Shown here: positions 42,968 to 52,039 of the stretch, one piece after another | Layout: the number at the start of each line of letters is the position of its first letter | How positions within the stretch are numbered: position 1 is the first letter of the stretch | Origin: Pseudoxanthomonas sp. Root630 | GTDB lineage: Bacteria > Pseudomonadota > Gammaproteobacteria > Xanthomonadales > Xanthomonadaceae | NCBI RefSeq assembly: GCF_001427585.1 | Contig: NZ_LMGY01000003.1 | Coordinates: forward strand, 1-64,000 | Length of the DNA stretch: 64,000 nt | Reading direction: 5' to 3' | Program-made: the position numbers and the translations under genes | Notes under the pieces: generated by a model | The model's input: the letters and a program-made list of their open reading frames with translations, nothing else | The model's database searches: none | Told to the model about the DNA's origin: nothing

Positions 42968-43294
42968 TCAGCGGATGGGGGGCTTGGGGCCGACTTCTTC
43001 GGCACTCGCCTTGTTGATTACCACGTCGATGACGCGGCTCTTTTCGAAGTATACGGTGAAACCCGGATACACCCAGCGATGGATCACGGGCCACTGGCGC
43101 TTCTGTCCACCGCGCGGTTCCAGCTTCTGCTGCGGGGCGCCGAAGCGGGCTTCCACGTCGGCCGCGGTCTGGCCGCGGACAGGCGCGGCGGCAGGGGTTT
43201 CCTGCGCACGCTCGACCAGCAAGGTGTCGGCGAACGCCGGGCCGGACAGGCCGAGCAGGGCGATCAAGGGCAGGGCAAGGACGCGACGGCTCAT
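42968..43294 (-). CDS. small periplasmic protein of unknown function
   Basis: 108 residues with a signal peptide (LALPLIALLGLSGPAFA, then DTLLVERAQ). The mature part has the pattern GQTAADVEARFGAPQQKLEP ... PVIHRWVYPGFTVYFEKSRVI, a short BamE/SmpA-like alpha-beta motif found in many proteobacterial hypothetical proteins. No function is known. It is the first gene of a likely operon running into aguA. Confidence 0.8.
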   Translation of the reverse strand: MSRRVLALPLIALLGLSGPAFADTLLVERAQETPAAAPVRGQTAADVEARFGAPQQKLEPRGGQKRQWPVIHRWVYPGFTVYFEKSRVIDVVINKASAEEVGPKPPIR

Positions 43295-43340
43295 GGTTGG
43301 GTTCCCCTAGGTGACCCGCCTTTTATAGCAAAAGCCGTAA

Positions 43341-43368
43341 AACAAAAAACCGCCCAGAGGCGGCTTTT
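43341..43368 (-). terminator. rho-independent terminator after rpmJ
   Basis: A CCGCC/GGCGG stem (43350-43354 / 43359-43363) with a CAGA loop is flanked by AACAAAAAA on the left and CTTTTT on the right. On the minus strand it gives GGCGG followed by TTTTTTG, ending the rpmJ transcript 48 bp after its stop. The shorter T-run on the plus side makes it weakly bidirectional. Confidence 0.8.
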
Positions 43369-43416
43369 TGCGCTTTGCCTAGGACGCCGTGAAGCGGCCT
43401 GGCAGGCGGACCGTTC

Positions 43417-43542
43417 TTAGCGCTGACGCGCCTTGAAGCGGGGGTTGGACTTGCAGATCACGAAGACCTTGCCGCGGCGGCGGACCACCTTGCAGTCGCG
43501 GTGACGGGCCTTCGCCGACTTCAGGGAGGACAGGACCTTCAT
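43417..43542 (-). CDS. rpmJ: 50S ribosomal protein L36, YkgO-type without zinc motif
   Basis: 41 residues, [18 protein letters not shown] ... [14 protein letters not shown]. The [11 protein letters not shown] ending and the [10 protein letters not shown] start match the alternative L36 (YkgO/RpmJ2), which lacks the CxxC..C..H zinc site of the standard form; only Cys17 and Cys30 remain. It is a component of the large ribosomal subunit near the 23S rRNA domain V/VI. In many bacteria this form is induced by zinc starvation, but xanthomonads may carry it as the only copy. It is divergent from cmk. Confidence 0.93.
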   Translation of the reverse strand: MKVLSSLKSAKARHRDCKVVRRRGKVFVICKSNPRFKARQR

Positions 43543-43715
43543 GAGTTGAAACCTCGGCGTAAATGTATGGGGTGAAGCGAAGCCCGCTATTCTAGCGGCA
43601 ATTCCATAGCCGGATCAAGCGGTTGCATGACGCTGCCCGGGAACCCCGTTCGAGTGCCCGTCGGCGCCGGTCCCGAGAGCCCTCATAATGGCGCATCCGA
43701 ACCCTGGAAGCCCGC

Positions 43716-44393
43716 ATGTCCGACTTCGTTCCCGTCCTGACCATCGATGGCCCATCGGGCGCCGGCAAGGGGACCGTCAGTCGGATCGTCGCCATGAGGC
43801 TGGGCTGGCACTACCTCGACTCGGGGGCGCTCTACCGCGCCGTGGGCGTGGCCGCCAGTTGGGCGGATCTGGACGTGTCCGACCCTGCGGCCCTGGTCCG
43901 CTGCGCCTTCGATACCCGGGTGAGCTTCCGCGATACGGACGTGGGTTTGCGCGTGATCGTCGACGATCTGGATGCGACCGACGAGCTTCGTCTGGAAACG
44001 ACCGGGGCGCTGGCGTCGGCCATCGCGGCCATCCCCGAGGTTCGTGCCGCCCTGAAGGAACGGCAGCGTGCTTTCCGCCAGGCGCCGGGATTGGTGGCGG
44101 ATGGTCGGGACATGGGAACGGTCATCTTCCCGGACGCCTCCTATAAGGTGTTCCTGACCGCCAGCGCTGAGGAGCGGGCTGAAAGGCGGTATAAGCAGTT
44201 GAAAGACAAAGGGGTTTCAGTCACAATCGACGGTCTGCTACGCGAGATCCTCGCTCGTGACGCCCGTGACGCCCAGCGCACGGTGGCGCCCCTGCGGCCG
44301 GCCGACGACGCCGTCCTCATCGACACCACCGGTCTCGGCATCAACGCCGTCGTCGAACGCGTGCTGGCCCTGGTGCCGGTGCGCCCGGGCTAG
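43716..44393 (+). CDS. cmk: cytidylate kinase
   Basis: 225 residues. The P-loop GPSGAGKGT lies at 12-20. The CMP-binding and lid motifs include [25 protein letters not shown] and [13 protein letters not shown], and [13 protein letters not shown] closes the lid. The enzyme phosphorylates CMP and dCMP for nucleic acid synthesis. The following gene is rpsA, an order conserved across gammaproteobacteria. The 152 bp gap before rpsA probably contains its own promoter. Confidence 0.97.
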   Translation: MSDFVPVLTIDGPSGAGKGTVSRIVAMRLGWHYLDSGALYRAVGVAASWADLDVSDPAALVRCAFDTRVSFRDTDVGLRVIVDDLDATDELRLETTGALASAIAAIPEVRAALKERQRAFRQAPGLVADGRDMGTVIFPDASYKVFLTASAEERAERRYKQLKDKGVSVTIDGLLREILARDARDAQRTVAPLRPADDAVLIDTTGLGINAVVERVLALVPVRPG

Positions 44394-44545
44394 TTCCCGC
44401 GCCGCAGAAAGCCCCGTGCGGAATCCTCCGCGCGGTATTCAAACCACAACACTCACGGCCATACGCATCCCGCGCAGGCCGACAACGGGTGGACCGTTGC
44501 GCTTTCCGTGCGTGCCGGTCTGTGTCATCAACTGAGTATTCAACA

Positions 44546-46237
44546 ATGACCGAATCATTTGCCGAACTGTTTGAACAGAGCCAGACCCAACTGGCCAAGC
44601 TGAAGCCGGGCGCGATCGTCACCGGCGTCGTCGTGGAAGTCCGCAACGACGTCGTGGTGATCAACGCCGGTCTGAAGTCCGAAGGCATCGTGCCGATCGA
44701 ACAGTTCCGGAACGACGCCGGCGAAATCGACGTGGGCGTGGGCGACGAGGTGAAGGTGGCCCTCGACTCGATCGAGAACGGCTTCGGCGAAACCGTCCTC
44801 TCGCGCGAGAAGGCCAAGCGCGCCATGGTGTGGGACGAGCTGGAGCAGGCGCTGGAGAAGAACGAAACCATCACCGGTCGCATCAGCGGCAAGGTCAAGG
44901 GTGGTTTCACCGTCGACATCAAGGACGTCCGCGCGTTCCTGCCGGGCTCGCTGGTCGACGTGCGCCCCGTGCGCGACCCGGGCTACCTGGAAGGCAAGGA
45001 GCTTGAGTTCAAGCTCATCAAGCTGGATCGCAAGCGCAATAATGTGGTGGTCTCCCGCCGTGCGGTGGTCGAGAGCGAGCATTCGGAAGAGCGCGAGCAG
45101 CTGATGGACAAGCTGCAGGAAGGCGTGGTGCTGAAGGGTGTGGTCAAGAACCTCACCGACTACGGCGCGTTCGTGGACCTGGGCGGCATCGACGGCCTGC
45201 TGCACATCACCGATATGGCCTGGAAGCGCGTGCGCCATCCGTCCGAAGTCGTGGAAGTCGGCCAGGAGCTGGACGTCCGCGTGCTGAAGTACGACCGTGA
45301 GCGCAACCGCGTCTCGCTGGGCCTGAAGCAGCTGGGCGAGGATCCGTGGGACAACATCGCCCGCCGTTACCCGGCCAACAGCCGCGTGTTCGGCAAGGTC
45401 TCCAACGTCACCGATTACGGCGCGTTCGTCGAGATCGAGCCGGGCGTCGAAGGCCTGGTGCACGTGTCCGAGATGGATTGGACCAACAAGAACGTCAACC
45501 CGTCCAAGGTTGTCCAGGTTGGTGATGAAGTCGAAGTCATGGTGCTGGACGTGGACGAAGAGCGTCGCCGCATCTCGCTGGGCATGAAGCAGGTCGCCGC
45601 CAATCCGTGGGAAACCTTCGCGGCCACCCACAAGAAGGGCGACAAGGTGTCCGGCCAGATCAAGTCGATCACCGACTTCGGCATCTTCATCGGCCTGGAC
45701 GGCGGTATCGATGGCCTGATCCACCTGTCGGACATCAGCTGGAACACCACCGGCGAAGACGTCGTGCGCAACTTCAAGAAGGGCGACAACCTGGATGCCG
45801 TTGTGCTGGCCGTCGACCCGGAGCGCGAGCGCATCAGCCTGGGCGTCAAGCAGCTGGAGCAGGATCCGTTCGGCCAGTACATGGCGTCGCACCCGAAGGG
45901 CACGAAGGTCGAAGGCACGGTCAAGGAAGTGGACGCCAAGGGCGCCACGATCGAACTGGCCGACGGCATCGAGGGCTACGTTTCGGCCCGCGACATCAGC
46001 TACGACCGCGTGGACGATGCCAGTCAGCATCTGAAGGTCGGCGACAAGGTCGAAGCCAAGTTCATCGGCATGGACCGCAAGGGCCGCACGCTGCAGCTGT
46101 CGATCAAGGCCAAGGACGAAGCCGACACCGCTGAAGCGCTGGCCGAGTACAACAAGACCGCCGCTGAAGCCGCTACCGGCACCACCAGCCTGGGCGCGCT
46201 GCTGCGTGCACAGCTGGATGGCGGCAAGTCCGAGTAA
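44546..46237 (+). CDS. rpsA: 30S ribosomal protein S1
   Basis: 563 residues with six S1 (OB-fold) domains. Recurring DYGAFV(D/E), LHITDM / VHVSEMDW / IHLSDISW and R.SLG(L/M)KQ(L/V) motifs appear in domains 3-6. The start [13 protein letters not shown] at 44546 is conserved; an upstream in-frame ATG at 44489 would add 19 unlikely residues. S1 unfolds mRNA leaders and delivers them to the 30S subunit; in E. coli it also represses its own translation through the leader. A UUCG hairpin follows before ihfB. Confidence 0.98.
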   Translation: MTESFAELFEQSQTQLAKLKPGAIVTGVVVEVRNDVVVINAGLKSEGIVPIEQFRNDAGEIDVGVGDEVKVALDSIENGFGETVLSREKAKRAMVWDELEQALEKNETITGRISGKVKGGFTVDIKDVRAFLPGSLVDVRPVRDPGYLEGKELEFKLIKLDRKRNNVVVSRRAVVESEHSEEREQLMDKLQEGVVLKGVVKNLTDYGAFVDLGGIDGLLHITDMAWKRVRHPSEVVEVGQELDVRVLKYDRERNRVSLGLKQLGEDPWDNIARRYPANSRVFGKVSNVTDYGAFVEIEPGVEGLVHVSEMDWTNKNVNPSKVVQVGDEVEVMVLDVDEERRRISLGMKQVAANPWETFAATHKKGDKVSGQIKSITDFGIFIGLDGGIDGLIHLSDISWNTTGEDVVRNFKKGDNLDAVVLAVDPERERISLGVKQLEQDPFGQYMASHPKGTKVEGTVKEVDAKGATIELADGIEGYVSARDISYDRVDDASQHLKVGDKVEAKFIGMDRKGRTLQLSIKAKDEADTAEALAEYNKTAAEAATGTTSLGALLRAQLDGGKSE

Positions 46238-46264
46238 TCGGCTGCCGTTTGTTCGACCCTGTTA

Positions 46265-46309
46265 GTACCGTCCCCACCGGCCCGGGTTCGCCCGGGCCGG
46301 TGCGGGTAC
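46265..46309 (+). terminator. very stable UUCG hairpin between rpsA and ihfB
   Basis: A perfect 12 bp stem CACCGGCCCGGG (46275-46286) / CCCGGGCCGGTG (46291-46302) closed by a TTCG tetraloop, with an outer GTACC/GGTAC stem (46265-46269 / 46305-46309). No U-tract follows, so it is more likely a 3' stability element or partial terminator that lets some transcription into ihfB. Confidence 0.6.
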
Positions 46310-46330
46310 ATCCGCTCTGACGCATAGCCG

Positions 46331-46636
46331 ATGACCAAGTCCGAACTCATCGAAATCCTGAGCCGTCGCCAGCCACACCTCAAGGCTGAGGACGTCGACC
46401 TCGCCGTGAAGTCCCTGCTGGAAATGATGGGGGGCGCACTGTCGCAGGGCGACCGGATCGAGATCCGGGGTTTCGGCAGTTTTTCGCTGCACTATCGTCC
46501 GCCCCGCATGGGCCGCAATCCCAAGACCGGCGAGTCCGTTGCGCTGCCGGCGAAGCATGTCCCGCATTTCAAGCCCGGCAAGGAGCTGCGCGAGCGCGTC
46601 AGCGACGTCACGCCGATCGAGGAAGCCGGCGAGTAA
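46331..46636 (+). CDS. ihfB: integration host factor beta subunit
   Basis: 101 residues of the HU/IHF fold. [17 protein letters not shown] opens as in IhfB. The DNA-bending arm is [20 protein letters not shown] with the intercalating Pro in NPKTG, and [17 protein letters not shown] is the signature. With IhfA (not in the window) it bends DNA at promoters and recombination sites. Its place after rpsA is conserved. Confidence 0.97.
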   Translation: MTKSELIEILSRRQPHLKAEDVDLAVKSLLEMMGGALSQGDRIEIRGFGSFSLHYRPPRMGRNPKTGESVALPAKHVPHFKPGKELRERVSDVTPIEEAGE

Positions 46637-46707
46637 GCCGCCCTCGGGCGCGTGTCGTACCGCGCCGTCTCCGTTAAGCTAGGCGTCGTCCTGCACGGAG
46701 TCGCCTG

Positions 46708-46986
46708 ATGAATACCTTCCGCCTGGTCGTCGCGCTGCTGTTCCTGGCCTACGGACTCATCATCGGCGTACTCAATACGCAGCCGATCACCCTCAAGCTG
46801 GTCTTCACCGAGTTCCAGACGTCATCCGGCGTCGGGATCATGCTGTCGCTTCTCCTGGGCGTCGTCATCGGCGGTCTGATCGTGGTCGCGACCGTGGCGT
46901 GGCCCCTCTATGCGAAGCTGCGCAAGGCGAACCGCCAGGCGGCGCCAGGCAGCGTCGCCCCGGCGTCGCTGGACGAGGGTACCTGA
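46708..46986 (+). CDS. lapA: LapA-type inner-membrane protein (DUF1049)
   Basis: 92 residues with two membrane helices (LVVALLFLAYGLIIGVLNTQ and GIMLSLLLGVVIGGLIVVATV) and a basic cytoplasmic tail (YAKLRKANRQ). NTQPITLKLVFTEF between the helices is typical of LapA. With LapB it takes part in lipopolysaccharide assembly and control of LpxC. It is followed by lapB after 3 bp. Confidence 0.93.
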   Translation: MNTFRLVVALLFLAYGLIIGVLNTQPITLKLVFTEFQTSSGVGIMLSLLLGVVIGGLIVVATVAWPLYAKLRKANRQAAPGSVAPASLDEGT

Positions 46987-46989
46987 GCC

Positions 46990-48168
46990 ATGGCTTTCCT
47001 GACCGAGTGGTTCTGGTTCTTCCTGTTCCTGCCGCTGGCAGCGTTGAGCGGCTGGATCATCGGCCGGCGCGGCGGGCAGCGACACGGCGACACCCAGGTC
47101 AGCCGTCTCTCGAGTACCTACTTCCGTGGCCTGAACTACCTGCTCAACGAGCAGCCCGACAAGGCGATCGAACTGTTCCTCCATATCGCGGAGCTCGACA
47201 AGGAGACGTTCGAGACGCAGGTCGCGCTGGGTCACCTGTTCCGCCGACGGGGCGAGGTGGATCGTGCCATCCGATTGCACCAGGGGCTGGTGCAGCGCCC
47301 CGACCTCAATGATCAGCAGAAAGTGCAGGCCCTGCTCGCGCTCGGCGAAGATTACATGCGTTCCGGCTTGCTCGATCGAGCGGAGACCGTCTTCAGCGAC
47401 CTCGCACGCATCGATCAGCGCGCACCCCAGGCGCTCAAGCACCTGATCGGCATCTACCAGGCCGAGCGTGACTGGGAAAAAGCCATCGACAACGCGCGCC
47501 GTTACGAAGAGGTGACGGGCGAGCCGATGGGCAAGTTGGTCGCGCAGTTCGAATGCGAACTGGCGGAACGCCAGCGCACGGCGAACAGCATCGATGCGGC
47601 CCGCGCTGCGGTCACACGTGCCTATGAAGCGGATGCGGGCAGCGTGCGTGCCGGCATCATCGAGGGCCGGATCGAGGTGGATGCAGGCAATGCCGAGGCT
47701 GCGATCCGTGCCTTCGAGCGCGCCGCCCGCCATGATCCGGACTACCTGCCGGAAGTGCTGCCCAGCCTGCTCGCAAGTTACGACCAGACGGGCGATCTCT
47801 CGGGCGCGCGGGCATTCCTTTCGGAGATGTGCGAGCACTATCGCGGCATCGCGCCGGTCCTTGCGCTGACCAAGCTGGTGGAACGCCAGGATGGCGTGGC
47901 AGCCGCGCGCGCCTACCTTGCGCGGCAGCTCAAGGACCGGCCTTCGGTCCGTGGCGAGGCTGCGCTGATCGACCTGACCCTGGCGGAGGGCGCCGATCCT
48001 TCCGCGACGCTCAACGACCTGAAGCACATCACCGACCAGCTGCTGGTGCGCAATCCAAGCTACCGCTGCACCCGCTGCGGTTTCGGCGCACGGACCCACC
48101 ACTGGCAATGCCCAAGCTGCAAGGAGTGGGGCACCATCAAGCCGCTGCTCAACTACGCGGTGGTCTGA
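46990..48168 (+). CDS. lapB: LPS assembly protein B (TPR and rubredoxin-like)
   Basis: 392 residues. One N-terminal membrane anchor (WFWFFLFLPLAALSGWIIG) is followed by TPR repeats across residues 35-340 (TYFRGLNYLLNEQPDKAIELF, QKVQALLALGEDYMRSGLLDRAE). The rubredoxin-like end has two CxxC knuckles (YRCTRCGFGARTHHWQCPSC) that bind iron or zinc. LapB recruits LpxC to FtsH, balancing LPS against phospholipid. It has the family's usual length. Its stop overlaps the next start by one base. Confidence 0.95.
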   Translation: MAFLTEWFWFFLFLPLAALSGWIIGRRGGQRHGDTQVSRLSSTYFRGLNYLLNEQPDKAIELFLHIAELDKETFETQVALGHLFRRRGEVDRAIRLHQGLVQRPDLNDQQKVQALLALGEDYMRSGLLDRAETVFSDLARIDQRAPQALKHLIGIYQAERDWEKAIDNARRYEEVTGEPMGKLVAQFECELAERQRTANSIDAARAAVTRAYEADAGSVRAGIIEGRIEVDAGNAEAAIRAFERAARHDPDYLPEVLPSLLASYDQTGDLSGARAFLSEMCEHYRGIAPVLALTKLVERQDGVAAARAYLARQLKDRPSVRGEAALIDLTLAEGADPSATLNDLKHITDQLLVRNPSYRCTRCGFGARTHHWQCPSCKEWGTIKPLLNYAVV

Positions 48169-49145
48169 TGCCGGCATTGCCCGTTTGGCTGCTGCTGCAC
48201 TTCGCGGGTGCGGCCATCGGCACTTGGCTGGCGAGGCGGTACGCCCTGAAAAGCAATCTCCTGGACCAGCCAGGCGAGCGACGCAGCCACGTAGTGCCCA
48301 CCCCAAGGGGAGGTGGTATTGCGATCGTGGCCATGGTGCTGCTGGCCGGCGCCCTTGTCGGATTCCAGTCCCCCGGCGATCGCTGGCTGCTGTGGAGTTT
48401 CGGCCCCGGGTTGCTGATGGTGGCGGGGATCGGCTGGTGGGACGACCACCGCCCCCTTTCGCCATGGGTGCGGCTGGCGGTACATGCGATCGCGGCCGCG
48501 CTGCTCGCGCTCGGCATCTGGTCGGCCACCGGGGGGGCGGGCTACGCGATGGTCGCCTTCCTGCTGGCGATGGGGCTGGTGAATGTCTGGAACTTCATGG
48601 ATGGCATCAACGGGTTGGCCGCAAGCCAGGCGTTGCTGGCCGCGCTGGCCTATGCGGCCCTCATGCCGGGAGGCGGTGGCCTGCCATGGTTGGCCTGGAG
48701 TCTGTTCGCCGCCTGCGCGGGCTTCCTGCCGTTCAATTTTCCCAGGGCGCGCATCTTCCTTGGCGACGTGGGCAGTGGGGCGCTGGGGTATGCGCTGGCG
48801 GCACTGGCAGCCACCTCGATGGCGGCTTCTCCTCGGGAGGGCATGCCGTTGGTGCTGCTTCCCTTGTGTGCTTTCCTTGTCGACGCCGGCTTCACACTGG
48901 CGTGGCGCATGCTGCGCCGCGAACACTGGTGGACCCCTCATGTCAGCCATCTCTACCAACAGGCCGCACGCCGATGGGGACACAGTGCTGTAACCGTGAT
49001 TTATTCGGTGTTCGGTAGCGTTACCTTATTGTTAACCTTCACATTGTCGAATACGGCGCCGGAAACGACGGCGATGGGCGTAGCAGGCACATACGGCGTA
49101 GGCGGCGCGTTGTGGGTTTTATTGCGCAGAGGACGGCGCGACTAG
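48168..49145 (+). CDS. WbpL/WecA-like undecaprenyl-phosphate sugar-1-P transferase
   Basis: 325 residues with about nine to ten membrane helices. The MraY/WecA family motifs are visible: GERRSHVVPTPRGGGIAI, GWWDDHRPLSP (Asp-Asp), NVWNFMDGINGLAA and FPRARIFLGDVGSGALG. The C-terminal HLYQQAARR loop fits the WbpL group. Such enzymes start O-antigen or surface glycan by putting an N-acetylated sugar-1-phosphate on undecaprenyl phosphate. The gene overlaps lapB by one base and precedes a WbpM-like dehydratase by 9 bp. In Pseudomonas wbpL and wbpM act together. The exact sugar (GlcNAc, QuiNAc, FucNAc) cannot be read. Confidence 0.87.
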   Translation: MPALPVWLLLHFAGAAIGTWLARRYALKSNLLDQPGERRSHVVPTPRGGGIAIVAMVLLAGALVGFQSPGDRWLLWSFGPGLLMVAGIGWWDDHRPLSPWVRLAVHAIAAALLALGIWSATGGAGYAMVAFLLAMGLVNVWNFMDGINGLAASQALLAALAYAALMPGGGGLPWLAWSLFAACAGFLPFNFPRARIFLGDVGSGALGYALAALAATSMAASPREGMPLVLLPLCAFLVDAGFTLAWRMLRREHWWTPHVSHLYQQAARRWGHSAVTVIYSVFGSVTLLLTFTLSNTAPETTAMGVAGTYGVGGALWVLLRRGRRD

Positions 49146-49154
49146 CACCTGGAG

Positions 49155-51077
49155 ATGGACCTGATGGATTCCTGGCGGGACCGAGTAAGTAGCTGGATGC
49201 CCCGCGTGCTGGTGGCCGTTCACGATCTGGCGATGGTCTGGGTCTGTTGGCAGGTGTTGCACCGACTTCGGTACGCGATGCTGGCGCACGGCCCCGAGTT
49301 CCCCCTGTGGTCCAACGAGATCGCCATCGTACTGGTGGCGCAGGGCGTCGTGTTCTGGTGGATGGGGCTGTATCGGGGCCTGTGGCGATTCGCCAGCCTG
49401 CCGGATCTTTGGAACATCGTGAAGGCCTGTGCGCTGGGGTTCCTCGGTGTCGTGCTCGGCCTGTTCTTCTATAACCGGTTCGGCTCCACGCCGCGCGCGG
49501 TGCTGGGCTTCTATCCGTTTGCGCTGGTGGGCTTCCTGGGCTTTCCACGGCTGGCGTACCGCGCCTGGAAAGACAGCCAGGTACAGCGGACCCATGAAAG
49601 CGCTTCGCGGGTCCTGATCATGGGCGCAGGGCGCGCAGGCGAGGCACTGGTCCGCGAACTGCGCCGGACCGGGGTCTACCATCCCGTCGCCTTTCTGGAT
49701 GACGCGGCGCGCCTGCACGGTTCCAAGCTCCAGGGCGTGCCCGTACTGGGCGGGTTGGAAGATGCCGCCGCCGTCGCCCGCGAAACGGCGGCCCGCATGC
49801 TGGTCATCGCCATGCCCTCGCTGGATGCGCCGGCGATGCAGCGTGTCGTCGCGATCTGCGAAAGCACAGGCTTGCCTTTCCGCATGGTGCCGCGCCTGGT
49901 CAACGTGCTGGAAGGCCAGTCGATGCCGGGCGACCTCAAGGAGGTCGCGATCGAGGATCTGCTGGGCCGCAAGTCGGTGACTCCCGACTGGAAATTGATC
50001 CGTGGTTGGTTGGGCGGGCGCACCGTGATGGTCACCGGGGCTGGCGGATCCATCGGTTCGGAGCTGTGCCGCCAGTGCGCACGCCATGGCGCGCAGCGGA
50101 TCGCCCTGGTCGAGATCGACGAACTCGCCCTCATCACCATCCAGGGCGACCTGCGCCGAGCATTCCCGGATCTGGAGGTGTTGCCGGTCCTGGGCAATTG
50201 CGGCGATCCCGCCGTGATCGCGCATGCACTGCTCGTGGCCGAGCCGGATGCGGTGTTCCATGCGGCGGCCTACAAGCAGGTGCCTTTGCTGGAAAGCCAC
50301 CTGCGTGAAGCGGTAGGCAACAATGTCCTGGCGACCGAGACCGTGGCGCGTGCCTGCCGTGAGGCGGGCGTCTCGACGTTCGTCTTGATCTCCACCGACA
50401 AGGCCGTGGATCCGGTCAATGTGCTGGGCGCCACAAAGCGCCTGGCGGAAATGGCCTGCCAGGCGCTGGACGATGCCCGTTCCAGCACCCGCTACGTGAC
50501 CGTGCGTTTCGGCAATGTGCTGGACTCGGCCGGCAGCGTGGTACCGCTGTTCCGCGAGCAGATCCGCAAGGGCGGGCCGGTGACCGTGACCGACCCGGAC
50601 GTGACCCGTTATTTCATGACCATCCCTGAAGCCTGCCAGCTGATCCTCCAGGCGGCTTCCGGCGCGGCGCACGCTTCGATCTATACGCTCGACATGGGCG
50701 ACCCGGTGCCGATCCGCCTGCTCGCCGAACAGATGATACGGCTGGCCGGCAAGCAGCCCGGTCGCGACATCGCCATCGTGTACACCGGCTTGCGTCCCGG
50801 CGAAAAGCTGCACGAGACGCTGTTCCATGCCGACGAGCGCTATCAGCCGACCTCGCACTCCAAGATCATGAAGGCTTTCGCGCGCGATGTGTCGCCCGAG
50901 TTCATCGAGCTTGCGCTGCAGCGCATGCGTGCTGCGCATGCGCGCTACGACACGACCGAGCTGGGTGAAGTGCTGCGTGTCGCCGTGCCGGAGTTCTCGC
51001 CCCTGTCAAATGCCCATGACGAGGCTTCGGCTAATATCGTGGTCTTCCCTGGCCGAGATGCCCGTAGGACTCGATGA
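49155..51077 (+). CDS. WbpM/CapD-like nucleotide-sugar 4,6-dehydratase
   Basis: 640 residues, the long membrane-bound form. Four hydrophobic helices fill residues 15-130, followed by a CoA-binding-like Rossmann fold ([17 protein letters not shown], near 153) and the dehydratase Rossmann domain ([15 protein letters not shown], near 291). [19 protein letters not shown] holds the catalytic Ser-Thr-Asp-Lys and Lys428. The position of the catalytic Tyr, Met in WbpM, is Leu424 here. The enzyme normally makes UDP-4-keto-6-deoxy-GlcNAc from UDP-GlcNAc for QuiNAc or FucNAc sugars. It overlaps galU by 4 bp. Confidence 0.88.
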   Translation: MDLMDSWRDRVSSWMPRVLVAVHDLAMVWVCWQVLHRLRYAMLAHGPEFPLWSNEIAIVLVAQGVVFWWMGLYRGLWRFASLPDLWNIVKACALGFLGVVLGLFFYNRFGSTPRAVLGFYPFALVGFLGFPRLAYRAWKDSQVQRTHESASRVLIMGAGRAGEALVRELRRTGVYHPVAFLDDAARLHGSKLQGVPVLGGLEDAAAVARETAARMLVIAMPSLDAPAMQRVVAICESTGLPFRMVPRLVNVLEGQSMPGDLKEVAIEDLLGRKSVTPDWKLIRGWLGGRTVMVTGAGGSIGSELCRQCARHGAQRIALVEIDELALITIQGDLRRAFPDLEVLPVLGNCGDPAVIAHALLVAEPDAVFHAAAYKQVPLLESHLREAVGNNVLATETVARACREAGVSTFVLISTDKAVDPVNVLGATKRLAEMACQALDDARSSTRYVTVRFGNVLDSAGSVVPLFREQIRKGGPVTVTDPDVTRYFMTIPEACQLILQAASGAAHASIYTLDMGDPVPIRLLAEQMIRLAGKQPGRDIAIVYTGLRPGEKLHETLFHADERYQPTSHSKIMKAFARDVSPEFIELALQRMRAAHARYDTTELGEVLRVAVPEFSPLSNAHDEASANIVVFPGRDARRTR

Positions 51078-51976
51078 CTTCGCCCCGTATTCGCAAGGCC
51101 GTGTTCCCCGTCGCGGGACTCGGCACCCGCTTCCTGCCCGCGACCAAGACCGTTCCCAAGGAAATGCTGCCGATCATCGACCGGCCGCTGATCCAGTACG
51201 CCGTCGATGAAGCGGTCGAGGCGGGTTGCGACACGCTGATCTTCGTCACCAATCGCTACAAGCACGCGGTGGCGGACTATTTCGACAAGGCCTACGAGCT
51301 GGAGCAGAAGCTCGAGCAGGCGGGCAAGCAGGAACAGCTCGATCTCGTCCGCAATGTCCTGCCGTCGCACGTACGTGCCGTGTTCGTGACCCAGGCCGAG
51401 GCCCTGGGCTTGGGACACGCGGTGCTGTGCGCCAAGCCCATCGTCGGAAACGAACCGTTCGCCGTGCTGCTCCCCGATGACCTTATCTGGAACCGGGGGC
51501 CTGGTGCGCTGAAGCAGATGGCGGATGCCGCCGAACGATCGGGTGCCAGTGTCATCGCCGTGCAGGACGTTGCGCCCGAGCAGACCGGCAGTTACGGCAT
51601 CGTCGCCACCGAGTCCTTCAATGGGCGCGAAGGCCGGATCGACGCGATCGTCGAGAAACCGAAGCCGGAAGACGCGCCCAGCACGCTCGCCGTGGTGGGG
51701 CGTTATGTACTGGATGGCCGCATTTTCGAGTTGCTGGAGAACACGACGCCCGGCGCCGGCGGCGAGATCCAGCTGACCGACGGCATCGCGCAGTTGCTGC
51801 GTGAAAAGCCCGTGCATGCCTATCGGTTCCAGGGCACGCGCTTCGATTGCGGCACGCATATCGGGTTGATCGAGGCGACGATCCGCTACGCGCTGGACCA
51901 CGAGAAGCTCAGCGATGCGGCGCGCGACACCATGCAGAACGCACTGAGCGAACTGGGCGTGCGGGACTTGCAGTAA
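51074..51976 (+). CDS. galU: UTP-glucose-1-phosphate uridylyltransferase
   Basis: 300 residues. The nucleotide-binding motif [25 protein letters not shown] opens the protein, LLPDDLIW holds the metal-binding Asp pair, [10 protein letters not shown] holds the sugar-phosphate-binding Lys region, and [10 protein letters not shown] the dimer motif. It makes UDP-glucose for LPS core, exopolysaccharide and, through glycogen, osmolyte pathways. Translation is likely coupled to the WbpM-like gene by the ATGA overlap. In xanthomonads galU is needed for surface polysaccharide. Confidence 0.96.
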   Translation: MTSPRIRKAVFPVAGLGTRFLPATKTVPKEMLPIIDRPLIQYAVDEAVEAGCDTLIFVTNRYKHAVADYFDKAYELEQKLEQAGKQEQLDLVRNVLPSHVRAVFVTQAEALGLGHAVLCAKPIVGNEPFAVLLPDDLIWNRGPGALKQMADAAERSGASVIAVQDVAPEQTGSYGIVATESFNGREGRIDAIVEKPKPEDAPSTLAVVGRYVLDGRIFELLENTTPGAGGEIQLTDGIAQLLREKPVHAYRFQGTRFDCGTHIGLIEATIRYALDHEKLSDAARDTMQNALSELGVRDLQ

Positions 51977-52039
51977 GTCATCGGGCAGGGCACCGTCGCG
52001 GGCTCGGGGAGCTTTCCCGATCCTCGCGACGACGGCGCC

